Counted from the stretch's first letter, positions 24,844 through 33,822 are shown. The stretch is 64,000 bases of DNA from Desulfosporosinus sp. I2 (GCF_000960765.1 NZ_JYNH01000002.1:1-64000), one strand, 5' to 3'. Translations and numbers: made by a program. Notes: a model not told the origin generated them from the letters alone.

Positions 24844-26103
24844 GTGCAGTATGCGGATCTCTTGATCCATTCTGCTCGTATGATGGCGACGATGAAGGGT
24901 TTCTCCGAACGGCCAGCTCGTGGAGAGGGTATGTCTGAAATTGGTTTGATTGAAGAGGGTGCTGTCGCAATCCGCGACGGGAAGATTATAGCGGTTGGCA
25001 CAACTGAGGAGGTGCGGGCCGGTGGCTGGGTAGGGCCGAATACTGTGCAAATTAGCGCGGAGGGTAAGGTAGTTACTCCTGGGTTTGTCGATCCCCACAC
25101 GCACGTCCTTTATGCGGGTTCACGTGAAAATGAATTGTCGCTGAAACTTAAGGGTGTTCCCTATCTCGAGATTCTTAAACAGGGCGGCGGAATTCTTTCA
25201 ACGGTTCGGAGTACGAAGCTGGCTACGGATCAAGAAGTAAAGGATCAAACCAAACGTAGGCTGCAGACGATGCTAAGCATGGGCACAACGACAGTTGAGG
25301 TAAAGAGTGGGTATGGATTAATGGTGGAGGATGAACTTAGGGCCTTGCGACTCATTCATGAATTGGCTCGAGAACAGGTACTTGATCTAGTACCCACCTT
25401 TATGGGAGCGCATGCGGTTCCACCGGGTTATAGCGAAGATGAGTTTACAAGCTATATTGTTAAAGATATGTTGCCGCGAATTGCGGCTGAGGGACTGGCA
25501 GAGTTTTGTGATGTTTTCTGTGAACCCGGGGTTTTCAGTCTTGATTCGAGTGAACGGATTTTAACAAAAGCGAACGAGCTGAACTTTAAATTAAAGATGC
25601 ATGCGGATGAATTAGATTCGGCGGGCGGAGCTGAATTAGCGGCAAAATTGGGTGTAATTAGCGCCGATCATTTGCTCCAAGCCTCGGATGACGGGATTTT
25701 AGCTTTAGCCAAACAGGGAGTGATTGCCGTGTTACTTCCGGCGACGTCGTTCAATCTTGCTAAAAATTCCTACGCCAGAGCGAGAGCGATGATTTCGGCC
25801 GGAGTCCCTGTCGCTTTAGCAACCGACTCGAATCCCGGATCCTCCCCCACGGAATCTATGCCTCTAGTTCTAACCTTGGCTTGTCTGTATCTCCGCCTTA
25901 CCCCAGAAGAAGCCTTGATGGCGGCAACTATTAATGCAGCTCATGCTATTGGCAGGGCTGATCAAGTGGGGAGTTTGGAAGTAGGGAAACTAGGGGATGT
26001 GCTTATACTTGATATTCCAAACCTAAATTATTTACCGTATCACTTTGGAAGTAACCCAGTTGAGATGGTTATTAAGAGGGGAAACGTGGTTTGGGAGACT
26101 TGA
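24844..26103 (+). CDS. hutI: Imidazolonepropionase
   Basis: A 419-residue amidohydrolase matching HutI: the metal motif HTHVLYAGSRENEL (~85), GGGILSTVRSTK, FMGAHAVPPGY, KMHADELDSAGG, SADHLL and ATDSNPGSSPT. It hydrolyses imidazolone-5-propionate to N-formimino-L-glutamate, the step after HutU. GTG 24844 follows ATGGAGATGG. Only a REP-like repeat separates it from the preceding gene, so the three genes are probably one operon. A 12-bp stem-loop lies downstream. Confidence 0.95.
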   Translation: MQYADLLIHSARMMATMKGFSERPARGEGMSEIGLIEEGAVAIRDGKIIAVGTTEEVRAGGWVGPNTVQISAEGKVVTPGFVDPHTHVLYAGSRENELSLKLKGVPYLEILKQGGGILSTVRSTKLATDQEVKDQTKRRLQTMLSMGTTTVEVKSGYGLMVEDELRALRLIHELAREQVLDLVPTFMGAHAVPPGYSEDEFTSYIVKDMLPRIAAEGLAEFCDVFCEPGVFSLDSSERILTKANELNFKLKMHADELDSAGGAELAAKLGVISADHLLQASDDGILALAKQGVIAVLLPATSFNLAKNSYARARAMISAGVPVALATDSNPGSSPTESMPLVLTLACLYLRLTPEEALMAATINAAHAIGRADQVGSLEVGKLGDVLILDIPNLNYLPYHFGSNPVEMVIKRGNVVWET

Positions 26104-26159
26104 GTAAAGCCGCATGTTGTACAACTCTATTGGAGCTAAGACTTGGGGAAGTAACTTGA

Positions 26160-26190
26160 GAAGGGGTTAGCATTTGTTGCTAACCCCTTC
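26160..26190. terminator. Stem-loop between convergent hutI and the minus-strand gene
   Basis: GAAGGGGTTAGC (26160-26171) pairs perfectly with GCTAACCCCTTC (26179-26190). No U-tract follows on either strand, so the terminator role is only probable. Confidence 0.5.
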
Positions 26191-26256
26191 ATAATCAAAC
26201 TTAGGTAGTTCAGGATATTCTCATTGCTGGCTTAGGATGATCAATTCTTGAGGAGT

Positions 26257-26496
26257 TTAATGAGCGGAATTAGAAATAGTTACTACCATGCTCACTTCGC
26301 CGGCGTTTTGAGCTTCATTGAAAACCTTCTTGATTCCAGCCCATACTTGTTCGTCGTTTCCGTCAATATGGGTACTGAGAGAACCAACTTTGTATTCGAC
26401 CTTTTCTTGTGATAATGTCTGAACAGCGCTATTAATAACCTGGCTAGCGTTGTTCGTTTTCTGAGGGTAAATCGAAACTTCTGCACATAACATCAT
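26257..26496 (-). CDS. MTH1187/YqgV-family (thiamine-binding-like) small protein
   Basis: A 79-residue protein with the ferredoxin-like fold signature of PF01910: an N-terminal AEVSIYPQKT strand and VEYKVGSLSTHIDGN, with VSMVVTISNS at the end. Homologues (MTH1187, YkoF-like) form multimers and can bind thiamine or its precursors, but the physiological role is poorly known. AAAGGAGG sits six bases before the ATG. It is one of only three minus-strand genes in the window. Confidence 0.85.
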   Translation of the reverse strand: MMLCAEVSIYPQKTNNASQVINSAVQTLSQEKVEYKVGSLSTHIDGNDEQVWAGIKKVFNEAQNAGEVSMVVTISNSAH

Positions 26497-26750
26497 AACG
26501 GCCTCCTTTATTAATGATACAGAAATTAGCTTTCCCTATTTGAGGTGAAATATTGACAAGAGATAGTTAATATACAAGATGTCGTGACGTTTTGCTCATG
26601 AAATGATATCATAAATTCAATTGGGGAGAATTTTATCTATTATTTAGAGTTCTTAATTAATTTTATAATAATAATTTAAGTGATGAAATAGGGCTAAATC
26701 TTAAAGACGGGATTGAAAATAGAAACCTAAAACAAAGGAGGCCGGGTAAC

Positions 26751-28037
26751 ATGGACTATGACAAATTTATAGAGCGCCTTGAAAAAGAGCTTGTTATCAC
26801 CTTAGGGTGTACTGAACCTATCGCGATCGCCTTTGCAGGTGCTCTTGCAAAAAAGCATGTTAAGGGAGAAATTATAACGTCTGTGGAAGTTTTAGCGAGT
26901 GCTAATGTTCTTAAGAACGCAATGGCTGTCGCTATTCCAGGCGCACGTGGCTGTGGTGTTAATTTAGCGGCCGCCCTTGGCGTTCTTGCCGGAGACTTCA
27001 CGCAAGGATTAGAAGTTCTATCAGGCCTGTCACAGGGAGATGTCGATCAAGCGAAGATCATGATTGAGGAGAAGAAGGTGACGGTAGGAGTAGCTAATAC
27101 CTTGAAAAAACTCTATATCGAAGTGGTCGTCAGAACCCCTCAATCCTATGCAAGAGTTGTTGTCGCTGATGAACATACCAAAGTAGTCTTGATTGAAGTG
27201 GATGGCAAACTTCTATTGAATACTCTATCCGAAAATGAAACCAATCAAAGTGGGAAGACAGAGGATTCGTTTATTACCCTTGATTCGATATGGGACTTCG
27301 TACAACGTGTGCGGATTAATGATCTAACGATTATTAAGAAGGCTATTGAACTCAATACAAACGTGGGTTTAGAGGGCTTAACAAACGCGTATGGTCTACA
27401 AGTAGGAAAAACGATCCAAGAAAGCATCCGTAAAGGAGTGCTTTCCGATGATTTGATAACGCATGCCATGGCCTTGACAGCTGGTGCCTCAGACGCTAGG
27501 ATGGCTGGGTGTACAATGCCGGTGATGAGTAATTCCGGGAGTGGTAATCAAGGAATTTCGGCTACTTTACCGGTTGTCGCCGCAGGAGAAAGATTAGGGG
27601 TATCCAACGAAAAATTGATTCGAGCAGTAACCTTAAGTAATTTGATTGCGATCTATATTAAATTAAAGATTGGTCGACTCTCGGCCTTATGTGGTGCCAC
27701 TGCCTCTGGAACTGGTGCGAGTTGTGGCATTACTTATTTGCTTGGCGGGGGGAAGGCGGAAATAAAAGCAGCTATTCAGAATATGCAGGGTAATACGACT
27801 GGAATGTTCTGTGATGGGGCAAAGACTGGGTGTGCCATGAAGTTATCGACCTGTACGAGTGCTGCTGTTCAGTCCGCAATTATGGCAATCGAGGGGAAAA
27901 TTATTCAGCCCACTGATGGTATCATTGAACGAACTGCTGAACAAACCATTGATAACCTTGGGCGCCTCGCAAATCAGGGTTCCCCGGAAGTAGATCGAAT
28001 TATTCTGGATATTATGGTTCATAAGAAAGTTGGTTAG
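26751..28037 (+). CDS. L-cysteine desulfidase-family protein (UPF0597, YhaM/CdsB-like)
   Basis: A 428-residue protein of COG3681. It has the conserved LGCTEPIAIAF start, GNQGISATLPV, a GATASGTGASCGITYLLGGG block (split here as GATASGTGASCG and ITYLLGGG) and CDGAKTGCAMKLSTC. The Cys residues correspond to the [4Fe-4S] ligands of archaeal L-cysteine desulfidase. Members release sulfide from cysteine or act as serine dehydratase-like enzymes, and the substrate here is not certain. AAAGGAGG precedes ATG 26751. The gene stands alone, with a terminator at 28087. The 254 bases upstream are AT-rich and hold promoters only. Confidence 0.88.
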   Translation: MDYDKFIERLEKELVITLGCTEPIAIAFAGALAKKHVKGEIITSVEVLASANVLKNAMAVAIPGARGCGVNLAAALGVLAGDFTQGLEVLSGLSQGDVDQAKIMIEEKKVTVGVANTLKKLYIEVVVRTPQSYARVVVADEHTKVVLIEVDGKLLLNTLSENETNQSGKTEDSFITLDSIWDFVQRVRINDLTIIKKAIELNTNVGLEGLTNAYGLQVGKTIQESIRKGVLSDDLITHAMALTAGASDARMAGCTMPVMSNSGSGNQGISATLPVVAAGERLGVSNEKLIRAVTLSNLIAIYIKLKIGRLSALCGATASGTGASCGITYLLGGGKAEIKAAIQNMQGNTTGMFCDGAKTGCAMKLSTCTSAAVQSAIMAIEGKIIQPTDGIIERTAEQTIDNLGRLANQGSPEVDRIILDIMVHKKVG

Positions 28038-28086
28038 TTTCCTGGGTCAAACCTTCAACGCAAAAGACTAAATTGAGTTAGGGATA

Positions 28087-28133
28087 AAAGTCCCATAACT
28101 GTGCCACCTGTACAGCTATGGGACTTTAATTTG
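28087..28133 (+). terminator. Intrinsic terminator after the cysteine desulfidase-family gene
   Basis: AAAGTCCCATA (28087-28097) with TATGGGACTTT (28117-28127), inner ACTGT/ACAG pairing, then AATTT. Confidence 0.7.
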
Positions 28134-28161
28134 GGCAGCGTGCTTAGAACTGTGATATAAT
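28131..28161 (+). promoter_or_regulatory. Probable sigma-A promoter for the first ABC-F gene
   Basis: TTGGGC (28131-28136) and a perfect TATAAT (28156-28161), 19 bases apart. The spacer is slightly long. Confidence 0.45.
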
Positions 28162-28202
28162 AAGGTGTTCTACAGCTTTTGCTAAGGAGAAGAGAAATAA
28201 TC

Positions 28203-30161
28203 ATGAACGTCTTGACTGCAGAGAATCTGACGAAAAGTTACGGTGAAAAAGTGCTTTTTGCTAATATTTCCTTTGGGATCGACGAAGGAGAAAAGATAGG
28301 GATTATTGGAGTAAATGGAACGGGTAAGTCTACTTTGCTTAAAATATTGGCAGGTGTTGAATGGCCAGATCAAGGCAAAGTTACGACAGGGAATACCCTT
28401 CGTTTAGAATATCTCCCTCAGAATCCGGTCTTTGAAGATTCGGCCACGGTTTTGCAGCAAGTTTTTAGGGGGAATTCCCCGGTTATGAACGTGTTGCGCG
28501 AGTATGAAATGGCCTTAGAAATGTTGAATAATAACCCGGACCAGCCAAGCCTTCAACAAGCACTGATTGCAGTGGGTCAACAGATGGATGAATTGGATGC
28601 ATGGCAATTGGAGAACGAGGCTAAGACCATTCTCAGTAAACTGGGAATCTCGAAATTTGACACCTTGATTGGGACTCTTTCAGGGGGGCAGAGAAAACGA
28701 GTGGCATTGGCGAGTGCCCTGATCAATCCTACGGATATCTTGATTCTTGATGAGCCCACCAACCACATTGATAATGATACGGTGGATTGGTTGGAACAAT
28801 ATTTGAATAAACGTAAGGGTGCGTTGTTAATGATTACGCACGATCGGTATTTTCTGGATCGCGTTGTGGGTCGGGTCTTAGAGTTAGATCAGGGTAAACT
28901 TTATCCTTACCCCGGTAATTATAGCCGTTTCTTAGAATTAAAAGCGGAGCGGGAGGAGCAGGTAGAGGCCACTGAGAGGAAACGCCTTAATCTCTTTCGC
29001 AATGAACTAGCCTGGATGCGGAGGGGGGCCAAGGCCCGTACAACGAAGCAAAAGGCGAGGATCGAGCGGTTTGAAAAGATACAGGCAGATAAGCCGACAG
29101 AGTATACGGATCGGATCGAAATGATGGCTGGGGCGTCCCGGTTAGGTAAGAAAATTCTCGAATGTAAAGAGGTTCAAAAAGGGTTTCCGGACCGCGGGAC
29201 TGTGATCAAGGATTTTGATTATATTCTTTTGAGAAATGATCGAATCGGGATTATTGGACCGAATGGAAGTGGTAAATCGACTTTATTAAACTTGATTGCT
29301 GGTCGCTTAGAGCCGGATAAGGGGAGCATCGAATTAGGTTCTACGGTTAATATGGGCTATTTTACGCAAGAAAACACATCGTTAAATCCAGATATTCGTG
29401 TGATTGATGAGATCAAAGCGATCGCTGAAGTGATTCCCACGGCAGATGGTGGCTTCTTGACGGCTTCTCAAATGTTGGAGCGTTTCTTATTTCCCCCTGC
29501 AGTACAATGGACACAGATTGGCAAACTTTCCGGTGGGGAAAAACGAAGGCTTTATCTCTTGCGGATCTTAATGGAGGCTCCCAATGTCCTCTTACTGGAT
29601 GAGCCGACCAATGATTTGGACATTCAAACTCTGACGATTCTAGAAGCGTATTTGGATGATTTCCCAGGGGCTGTGATCGCTGTTTCCCATGACCGATATT
29701 TTCTGGACCGGGTTACGGATAAGATTTTTGCGTTTGAAGGAGAGGGACGCATTGGCTCGTATGTGGGAAATTATTCAGATTATCGAGAGCAGGTGTATGC
29801 TGCAGAGCAAGAGGCTTTACAGGCTGTGCAGCAGGCGGCCTTCTCAGCGGCTTTGGCAAAAAAACTTCCGAATCAAGGGGTTGGATCAGAAACACTAGAC
29901 TCTGAGAGAAAAAAAGAACGTCCGCTCAAGATGACGTTTAAAGAGCAACAAGATTTTGCCCAAATTGACGATCAAATTGCCCAAGTGGAAGATGAACTTC
30001 AGAAAAACAGTCAAATGATGAATGAGATGGGCAGTGATTTTGGAAAACTAACTGAGTTAGTCACCGTTCAACAAACGCTAGAACAAAAATTGGATGTTTT
30101 AATGGAGCGTTGGACGTATTTAAATGAGCTGGCGGAAAAAATAGCTCAAAATAAGGGCTAA
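28203..30161 (+). CDS. ABC-F family ATPase 1 (ribosome-associated)
   Basis: A 652-residue tandem-ATPase protein without membrane segments. The two nucleotide-binding domains have Walker A GVNGTGKST (~40) and GPNGSGKST (~355) and signatures LSGGQRKR and LSGGEKRR. The inter-domain linker is a charged helical arm (~240-310; AWMRRGAKARTTKQKARIE), as in translational ABC-F factors. The C-terminal ~110 residues are a coiled-coil domain, as in Uup/YdiF-like members. It should act on the ribosome, not in transport. ATG 28203 begins the conserved sequence. It is followed by a tiny basic-protein gene and another ABC-F gene. Confidence 0.92.
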   Translation: MNVLTAENLTKSYGEKVLFANISFGIDEGEKIGIIGVNGTGKSTLLKILAGVEWPDQGKVTTGNTLRLEYLPQNPVFEDSATVLQQVFRGNSPVMNVLREYEMALEMLNNNPDQPSLQQALIAVGQQMDELDAWQLENEAKTILSKLGISKFDTLIGTLSGGQRKRVALASALINPTDILILDEPTNHIDNDTVDWLEQYLNKRKGALLMITHDRYFLDRVVGRVLELDQGKLYPYPGNYSRFLELKAEREEQVEATERKRLNLFRNELAWMRRGAKARTTKQKARIERFEKIQADKPTEYTDRIEMMAGASRLGKKILECKEVQKGFPDRGTVIKDFDYILLRNDRIGIIGPNGSGKSTLLNLIAGRLEPDKGSIELGSTVNMGYFTQENTSLNPDIRVIDEIKAIAEVIPTADGGFLTASQMLERFLFPPAVQWTQIGKLSGGEKRRLYLLRILMEAPNVLLLDEPTNDLDIQTLTILEAYLDDFPGAVIAVSHDRYFLDRVTDKIFAFEGEGRIGSYVGNYSDYREQVYAAEQEALQAVQQAAFSAALAKKLPNQGVGSETLDSERKKERPLKMTFKEQQDFAQIDDQIAQVEDELQKNSQMMNEMGSDFGKLTELVTVQQTLEQKLDVLMERWTYLNELAEKIAQNKG

Positions 30162-30199
30162 ATTCGAGGCACGATTACGATTACGTTGGAGGATTTTAG

Positions 30200-30355
30200 A
30201 TGAGTGATAATATTTTAGAACAGATGAAAAAACTGGTTGCGGAGAAAAAGCTGAAAAGTTCTCAACAAGGGGGGCCCACTAAGGCCACTCAGAAAATTGG
30301 GGAAAAAAGAAAAGGTATTAAACGTCGTAAAGTCGGCGGCATGTTTGATAAGTAA
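30200..30355 (+). CDS. Small basic protein of 51 residues
   Basis: A short gene with a strong ribosome site (TTGGAGG, seven bases before ATG 30200). It would encode a 51-residue lysine-rich protein beginning MSDNILEQMKKLVAEKK and ending RRKVGGMFDK. I recognise no family. The charged, low-hydrophobic composition and placement between two ribosome-acting ABC-F genes are compatible with an RNA- or ribosome-binding accessory, but this is inference. It is likely real because of the ribosome site and tight fit 38 bases after the preceding gene. Confidence 0.6.
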   Translation: MSDNILEQMKKLVAEKKLKSSQQGGPTKATQKIGEKRKGIKRRKVGGMFDK

Positions 30356-30472
30356 CCTTTTTAATGCTTATCTTTACGTAGTAACTAAGTTGTTTAGAAG
30401 TCTTAGTTATTAGTATTAAGGTTTGGTTAAAACCAAAGTGACATCAAGAAAAATAAGGGGAGAAGTTAAGTC

Positions 30473-32029
30473 GTGAGCGTATTGAATGTAGAAAGTGTCA
30501 GCCATGGATTTGGTGGTCGTAAGATTTTTGAAGAGGTTAGCTTCCGTTTGTTAAAAGGGGAGCACGTTGGCTTGGTGGGAGCAAATGGGGAAGGAAAGTC
30601 GACCTTCTTAGATATCATTACGGGAAAGCTGATGCCTGACAAAGGGAAAGTAGAGTGGTCCAATCGTGTCACGGTTGGATATTTAGACCAGCATACGGTA
30701 TTAACTAAAGGAAAAACAATTCGTGATGTTCTCAAAGAAGCGTTTCAAGGGATGTTTGATCTGGAAGCAGAAACCCTAGAGATTTATGATCGAATGGGAA
30801 GTGTCTCAGAAGCAGAAATGAACAAACTTTTGGAAGATGTCGGAGAGATTCAGACGATTTTAGAACACAATAGTTTCTATATGATTGATACAAAAATTGA
30901 AGAAATCGCTAATGGGTTAGGGCTTGGAGAAATAGGTCTGGAAAAGGATGTCGCGGATTTAAGTGGAGGTCAACGGACGAAGGTTTTGCTTACGAAATTA
31001 TTGCTCCAAAATCCTAGCATTTTAATTTTAGACGAGCCGACTAACTTTTTGGATGTTGAGCATATTGAATGGCTCAAGCGTTATCTTATTCAATACGAAA
31101 ATGCTTTTATCCTCGTTTCTCACGATGTTCCTTTTTTGAATGAAGTCATCAATGTTATTTATCACGTGGATAATGCCGAATTGACCCGTTATACCGGGAA
31201 TTACGAGCAATTTATGGCGCTCTTTGAAACTCGAAAGGTTCAGGAGCTTAAAGCCTATGATAAACAACAAAAAGAAGTGGACAGACTTGAAGATTTTATT
31301 GCTCGCAATAAAGCACGAATTTCGACAACGGGTCGAGCTAAGAGTCGTCAAAAGCAGTTGGAGAAAATGGAGCTTATTGAAAAGCCGAGGGAGAAGATCC
31401 AACCGAAGTTTAGATTTAGGGAAGCAAGATCTCCTGGTAAACTGATTTTTGAAGCCAAGCATATTGTCTTGGGCTATGATGAACCTTTGACAAGACCCTT
31501 AGATTTAATGCTCGAGCGAGGGCAAAAGGTGGCAATCCGTGGAGTCAACGGGTTAGGTAAATCGACTTTGCTTAAAACTTTGCTGGGGTATATTCCGGCG
31601 GTTTCTGGTGAAGTAGAACTCGGCGATTATCTTTACCCTGGGTATTTCGAACAAGAATCGAGTCGTAGGAATGAGAAGACGGCCTTGGACGAAGTGTGGG
31701 GAGAGTATCCTGGAATGACCAATTCTGAAGTGCGGGGCGCCTTAGCAAGGTGTGGTTTGACGAGTGAGCACATTTCAACCAAGATGATGGTGTTGAGCGG
31801 TGGGGAAAATGCTAAAGTTCGGCTTTGTAAGTTGATGCTGAAGGATGTTAATTGGCTGGTTCTCGACGAGCCGACCAATCATTTGGATGTGGATGCTAAG
31901 GCAGAATTGAAGAGAGCGATCAAGGAGTATAAAGGGACTGTGCTTGTCGTTTCCCACGAACCGGAGTTTTATGAAGATTGGGTGACAGATGTCTGGAATC
32001 TTGAAGAGTGGACGACCAAAATTGTCTAA
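30473..32029 (+). CDS. ABC-F family ATPase 2 (YkpA/YbiT-like)
   Basis: A 518-residue ABC-F protein, shorter than its neighbour because it lacks the C-terminal coiled coil. Walker A motifs are GANGEGKST (~40) and RGVNGLGKST (~350); signatures are LSGGQRTK and LSGGENAK; a charged linker lies between (~245-320). It belongs to the group of soluble translational ABC-F ATPases. GTG 30473 follows AGGGGAGAAG. Tandem ABC-F genes raise the chance of an antibiotic target-protection role for one of them, but nothing in the sequence proves this. Confidence 0.9.
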   Translation: MSVLNVESVSHGFGGRKIFEEVSFRLLKGEHVGLVGANGEGKSTFLDIITGKLMPDKGKVEWSNRVTVGYLDQHTVLTKGKTIRDVLKEAFQGMFDLEAETLEIYDRMGSVSEAEMNKLLEDVGEIQTILEHNSFYMIDTKIEEIANGLGLGEIGLEKDVADLSGGQRTKVLLTKLLLQNPSILILDEPTNFLDVEHIEWLKRYLIQYENAFILVSHDVPFLNEVINVIYHVDNAELTRYTGNYEQFMALFETRKVQELKAYDKQQKEVDRLEDFIARNKARISTTGRAKSRQKQLEKMELIEKPREKIQPKFRFREARSPGKLIFEAKHIVLGYDEPLTRPLDLMLERGQKVAIRGVNGLGKSTLLKTLLGYIPAVSGEVELGDYLYPGYFEQESSRRNEKTALDEVWGEYPGMTNSEVRGALARCGLTSEHISTKMMVLSGGENAKVRLCKLMLKDVNWLVLDEPTNHLDVDAKAELKRAIKEYKGTVLVVSHEPEFYEDWVTDVWNLEEWTTKIV

Positions 32030-32100
32030 TTAAACATTCCGACAATGATTACTTCTCGGTCAGCGAGTTGTAATAAAAAAAGGCATAGGATGGTCGCCTC

Positions 32101-32667
32101 CTAATCGCCTTTACGGTATTTTTTTAGAATAAATTCTTTGAATTCTTCGAGGGATTTTCTCGCTTCTTCTGGTAGATCTTCTATCGGATCATCTGAACGG
32201 TGGGCGGCTGGAGTATTGTAACCTTGTTGGTTTTCGAGTAAATGAGGTCCAGGATCGGTGATTCTTCCGAGTAGATAGTCAACAGAACAATTCAGGCTGT
32301 CTGCCAAAACTTTTAATGCAGATGGGTCGGGATATTTTCCGCCTGTTTCAAACTGTGATACATCGGTTGGAGATACGTTAAGATTTTCGGCTAATTGTGT
32401 TAGTGAGATACCATTTAGTTCACGTATCATCTTTAGCCTGCCTGGAAAATTACATTCTTCAGTTACAGAATCTTCTGTGCGTCCTAATAAAAAATCAGTA
32501 GAAACTTTATAATAATCCGCAATTCTTTGTAGAGTATCATAATCCGGTTTGCGTCTATTTACTTCATACTGTGCATACGTACTTCGGGACATACAAAAAA
32601 TTTTTGCAAGTTCCTCTTGTGTGAGTTCGCGCTTATTTCTTAAATATAATAGTCTTTTCCCTAACAT
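32101..32667 (-). CDS. XRE-family repressor with two helix-turn-helix domains
   Basis: A ~188-residue regulator with two HTH_3 domains in tandem: residues ~5-60 (LRNKRELTQEELAKIF...RSTYAQYEVNRRKPDY) and ~75-130 (ELNGISLTQLAENLNVSPTDVSQFETGGKYPD). ATG 32667 is ten bases after AGGAGG; ATG 32676 would leave one base. It is divergent from a small HTH gene, with four palindromic sites between, the layout of a phage cI/cro-type or genomic-island switch. No other phage genes were found around it. Confidence 0.9.
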   Translation of the reverse strand: MLGKRLLYLRNKRELTQEELAKIFCMSRSTYAQYEVNRRKPDYDTLQRIADYYKVSTDFLLGRTEDSVTEECNFPGRLKMIRELNGISLTQLAENLNVSPTDVSQFETGGKYPDPSALKVLADSLNCSVDYLLGRITDPGPHLLENQQGYNTPAAHRSDDPIEDLPEEARKSLEEFKEFILKKYRKGD

Positions 32668-32698
32668 TACGGACATGCCTCCTTTTCTATATAGTATA

Positions 32699-32806
32699 GT
32701 CGCAATAAGCGACAATTAAAATAAATGTCGCGAATCTCAACAAAAGTATTGACAGTCGCGAAGTGCGACTATATTATTAAGTTGAATCTGAGTTGCATTA
32801 CGCGAC
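32699..32806. promoter_or_regulatory. Cluster of four repressor operators GTCGC-N5-GCGAC
   Basis: O1 GTCGCAATAAGCGAC (32699-32713), O3 GTCGCGAAGTGCGAC (32755-32769) and O4 GTTGCATTACGCGAC (32792-32806) fit GTCGC-N5-GCGAC with zero or one mismatch. A weaker O2 (32727-32741) keeps the left half. O1 overlaps the likely -10 box (TATACT on the minus strand) of the repressor gene; O3 fills the spacer of the rightward promoter. Confidence 0.8.
32749..32777 (+). promoter_or_regulatory. Rightward promoter of the small HTH gene
   Basis: TTGACA (32749-32754), a 17-base spacer and TATTAT (32772-32777). Operator O3 lies entirely in the spacer, so repressor binding would block RNA polymerase. Confidence 0.78.
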
Positions 32807-32825
32807 ATGATAAAGGGGGGGAATT

Positions 32826-33032
32826 GTGGCTGAATTTGGCAAAACGAGGCTGTGGCTAATAAAATACCGCGGGGATTTAACGCAGCAACAAGTGGCAAAT
32901 AAAGCAGGAATAAGCAGATCATATTATGCAGAATTAGAGTCAGGCAACAAAAACCCTGGGGTTGAAACGGCTAAAAAACTCGGTGGCGTTTTAATGTTCG
33001 ATTGGACAAATTTCTTTAACGTTCGTTCATAA
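32826..33032 (+). CDS. Small XRE-family helix-turn-helix protein
   Basis: A 68-residue Cro-like protein: LIKYRGDLTQQQVANKAGISRSYYAELESGNKNPGVETAKKL (given here as the HTH span, residues ~12-52) forms one HTH_3 domain. GTG 32826 follows GGGGGG at a normal distance. Divergent from the two-domain repressor gene with a shared operator region, it is likely the opposing partner of a bistable or self-limiting switch. No downstream gene is clearly co-transcribed with it. Confidence 0.85.
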   Translation: MAEFGKTRLWLIKYRGDLTQQQVANKAGISRSYYAELESGNKNPGVETAKKLGGVLMFDWTNFFNVRS

Positions 33033-33412
33033 AGAATTCTCCCACCTCTTGAGTGGCAAGATGAATTTGTGATCTCCCTCTTGGCGTTGCTAGTGCTTGT
33101 CTGTAATATAGTTCTTATCAGGGGTAATTGTTGAAAGGCTGATTATATCGGGATTTAGATTGCAATAATCATTCAAAGTTCTCATAGTTTGAAAACGAAA
33201 AACTTCATCCAATATGGAGGCCTAGATTGAACTAGAGTTCAATGATGAAGAATGTAAAGTAAATAAACAGTGGGGGAGGGCTGTTAGGCTTTGCCTTTTT
33301 GTTTATTTTCTGACGTTTCTCTAAACCATGAAACATAGCAAAAGTCCCCGGTTTTACCGGGGACTCACTTTTTGGGTGCACTAATCCCCAAATAATAATT
33401 AACGGAGGGATT
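33033..33412. other. Gene-free stretch with a GC-rich hairpin
   Basis: No credible gene seen. A perfect 10-bp stem-loop, AGTCCCCGGT (33343-33352) with ACCGGGGACT (33356-33365), is followed by CACTTTTT and is probably a terminator or leader hairpin just before the Spo0E-like gene. Confidence 0.5.
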
Positions 33413-33586
33413 ATGTCTGAAATCGAGGAATTGATAAAGCGAATCGAAGAGCTACGTCTAAACATGATTAAGGCAAAAGAGGGAAGATCTTATACGGATC
33501 CGGAAGTCGTAGCTGCTAGTCAAGCGTTGGATGAGGTTTTAGACAAGTATCAAGAGATGCTAATGAAAAAGTCGAAGAAGGATTAG
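33413..33586 (+). CDS. Spo0E-family aspartyl-phosphate phosphatase
   Basis: A 57-residue protein of the Spo0E-like family (PF09388): an N-terminal helix EIEELIKRIEELRLNM, then SQALDEVLDKYQ containing the family motif SQxLD. Such proteins dephosphorylate Spo0A~P and hold back sporulation. GGAGGGA lies four to five bases before ATG 33413. It matches the sporulation capacity implied by spo0B and spoIIP. Confidence 0.85.
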   Translation: MSEIEELIKRIEELRLNMIKAKEGRSYTDPEVVAASQALDEVLDKYQEMLMKKSKKD

Positions 33587-33672
33587 GCACAGTGTTACAA
33601 TATCCAATAATGTTGTAAATTTCTGAGGATAAATCTGACCATGAATCCACTAAACGAAAGGGCTTGCTGATA

Positions 33673-33822
33673 ATGTCAGTAAGCCTTTTTGAGGAAACGG
33701 AAATGGCAAAGGGAATAACGGAAACCCAGGTCAAGGAAATGGACATGGCACTGGTAGTAGATTTGGAACAGTACTTTAAGGAACTGTGCTTTGTGGTATA
33801 CTTGAAAGGGTTAAGGCGCTAA
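33673..33822 (+). CDS. Possible small protein of 49 residues
   Basis: ATG 33673 opens a frame of 49 residues starting MSVSLFEETEMAKGITE, with a weak AAAGGG far upstream. Composition is protein-like but I recognise nothing, and it could be chance. The surrounding gap 33587-33892 otherwise shows only AT-rich sequence that should contain the nadD promoter. Confidence 0.25.
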   Translation: MSVSLFEETEMAKGITETQVKEMDMALVVDLEQYFKELCFVVYLKGLRR

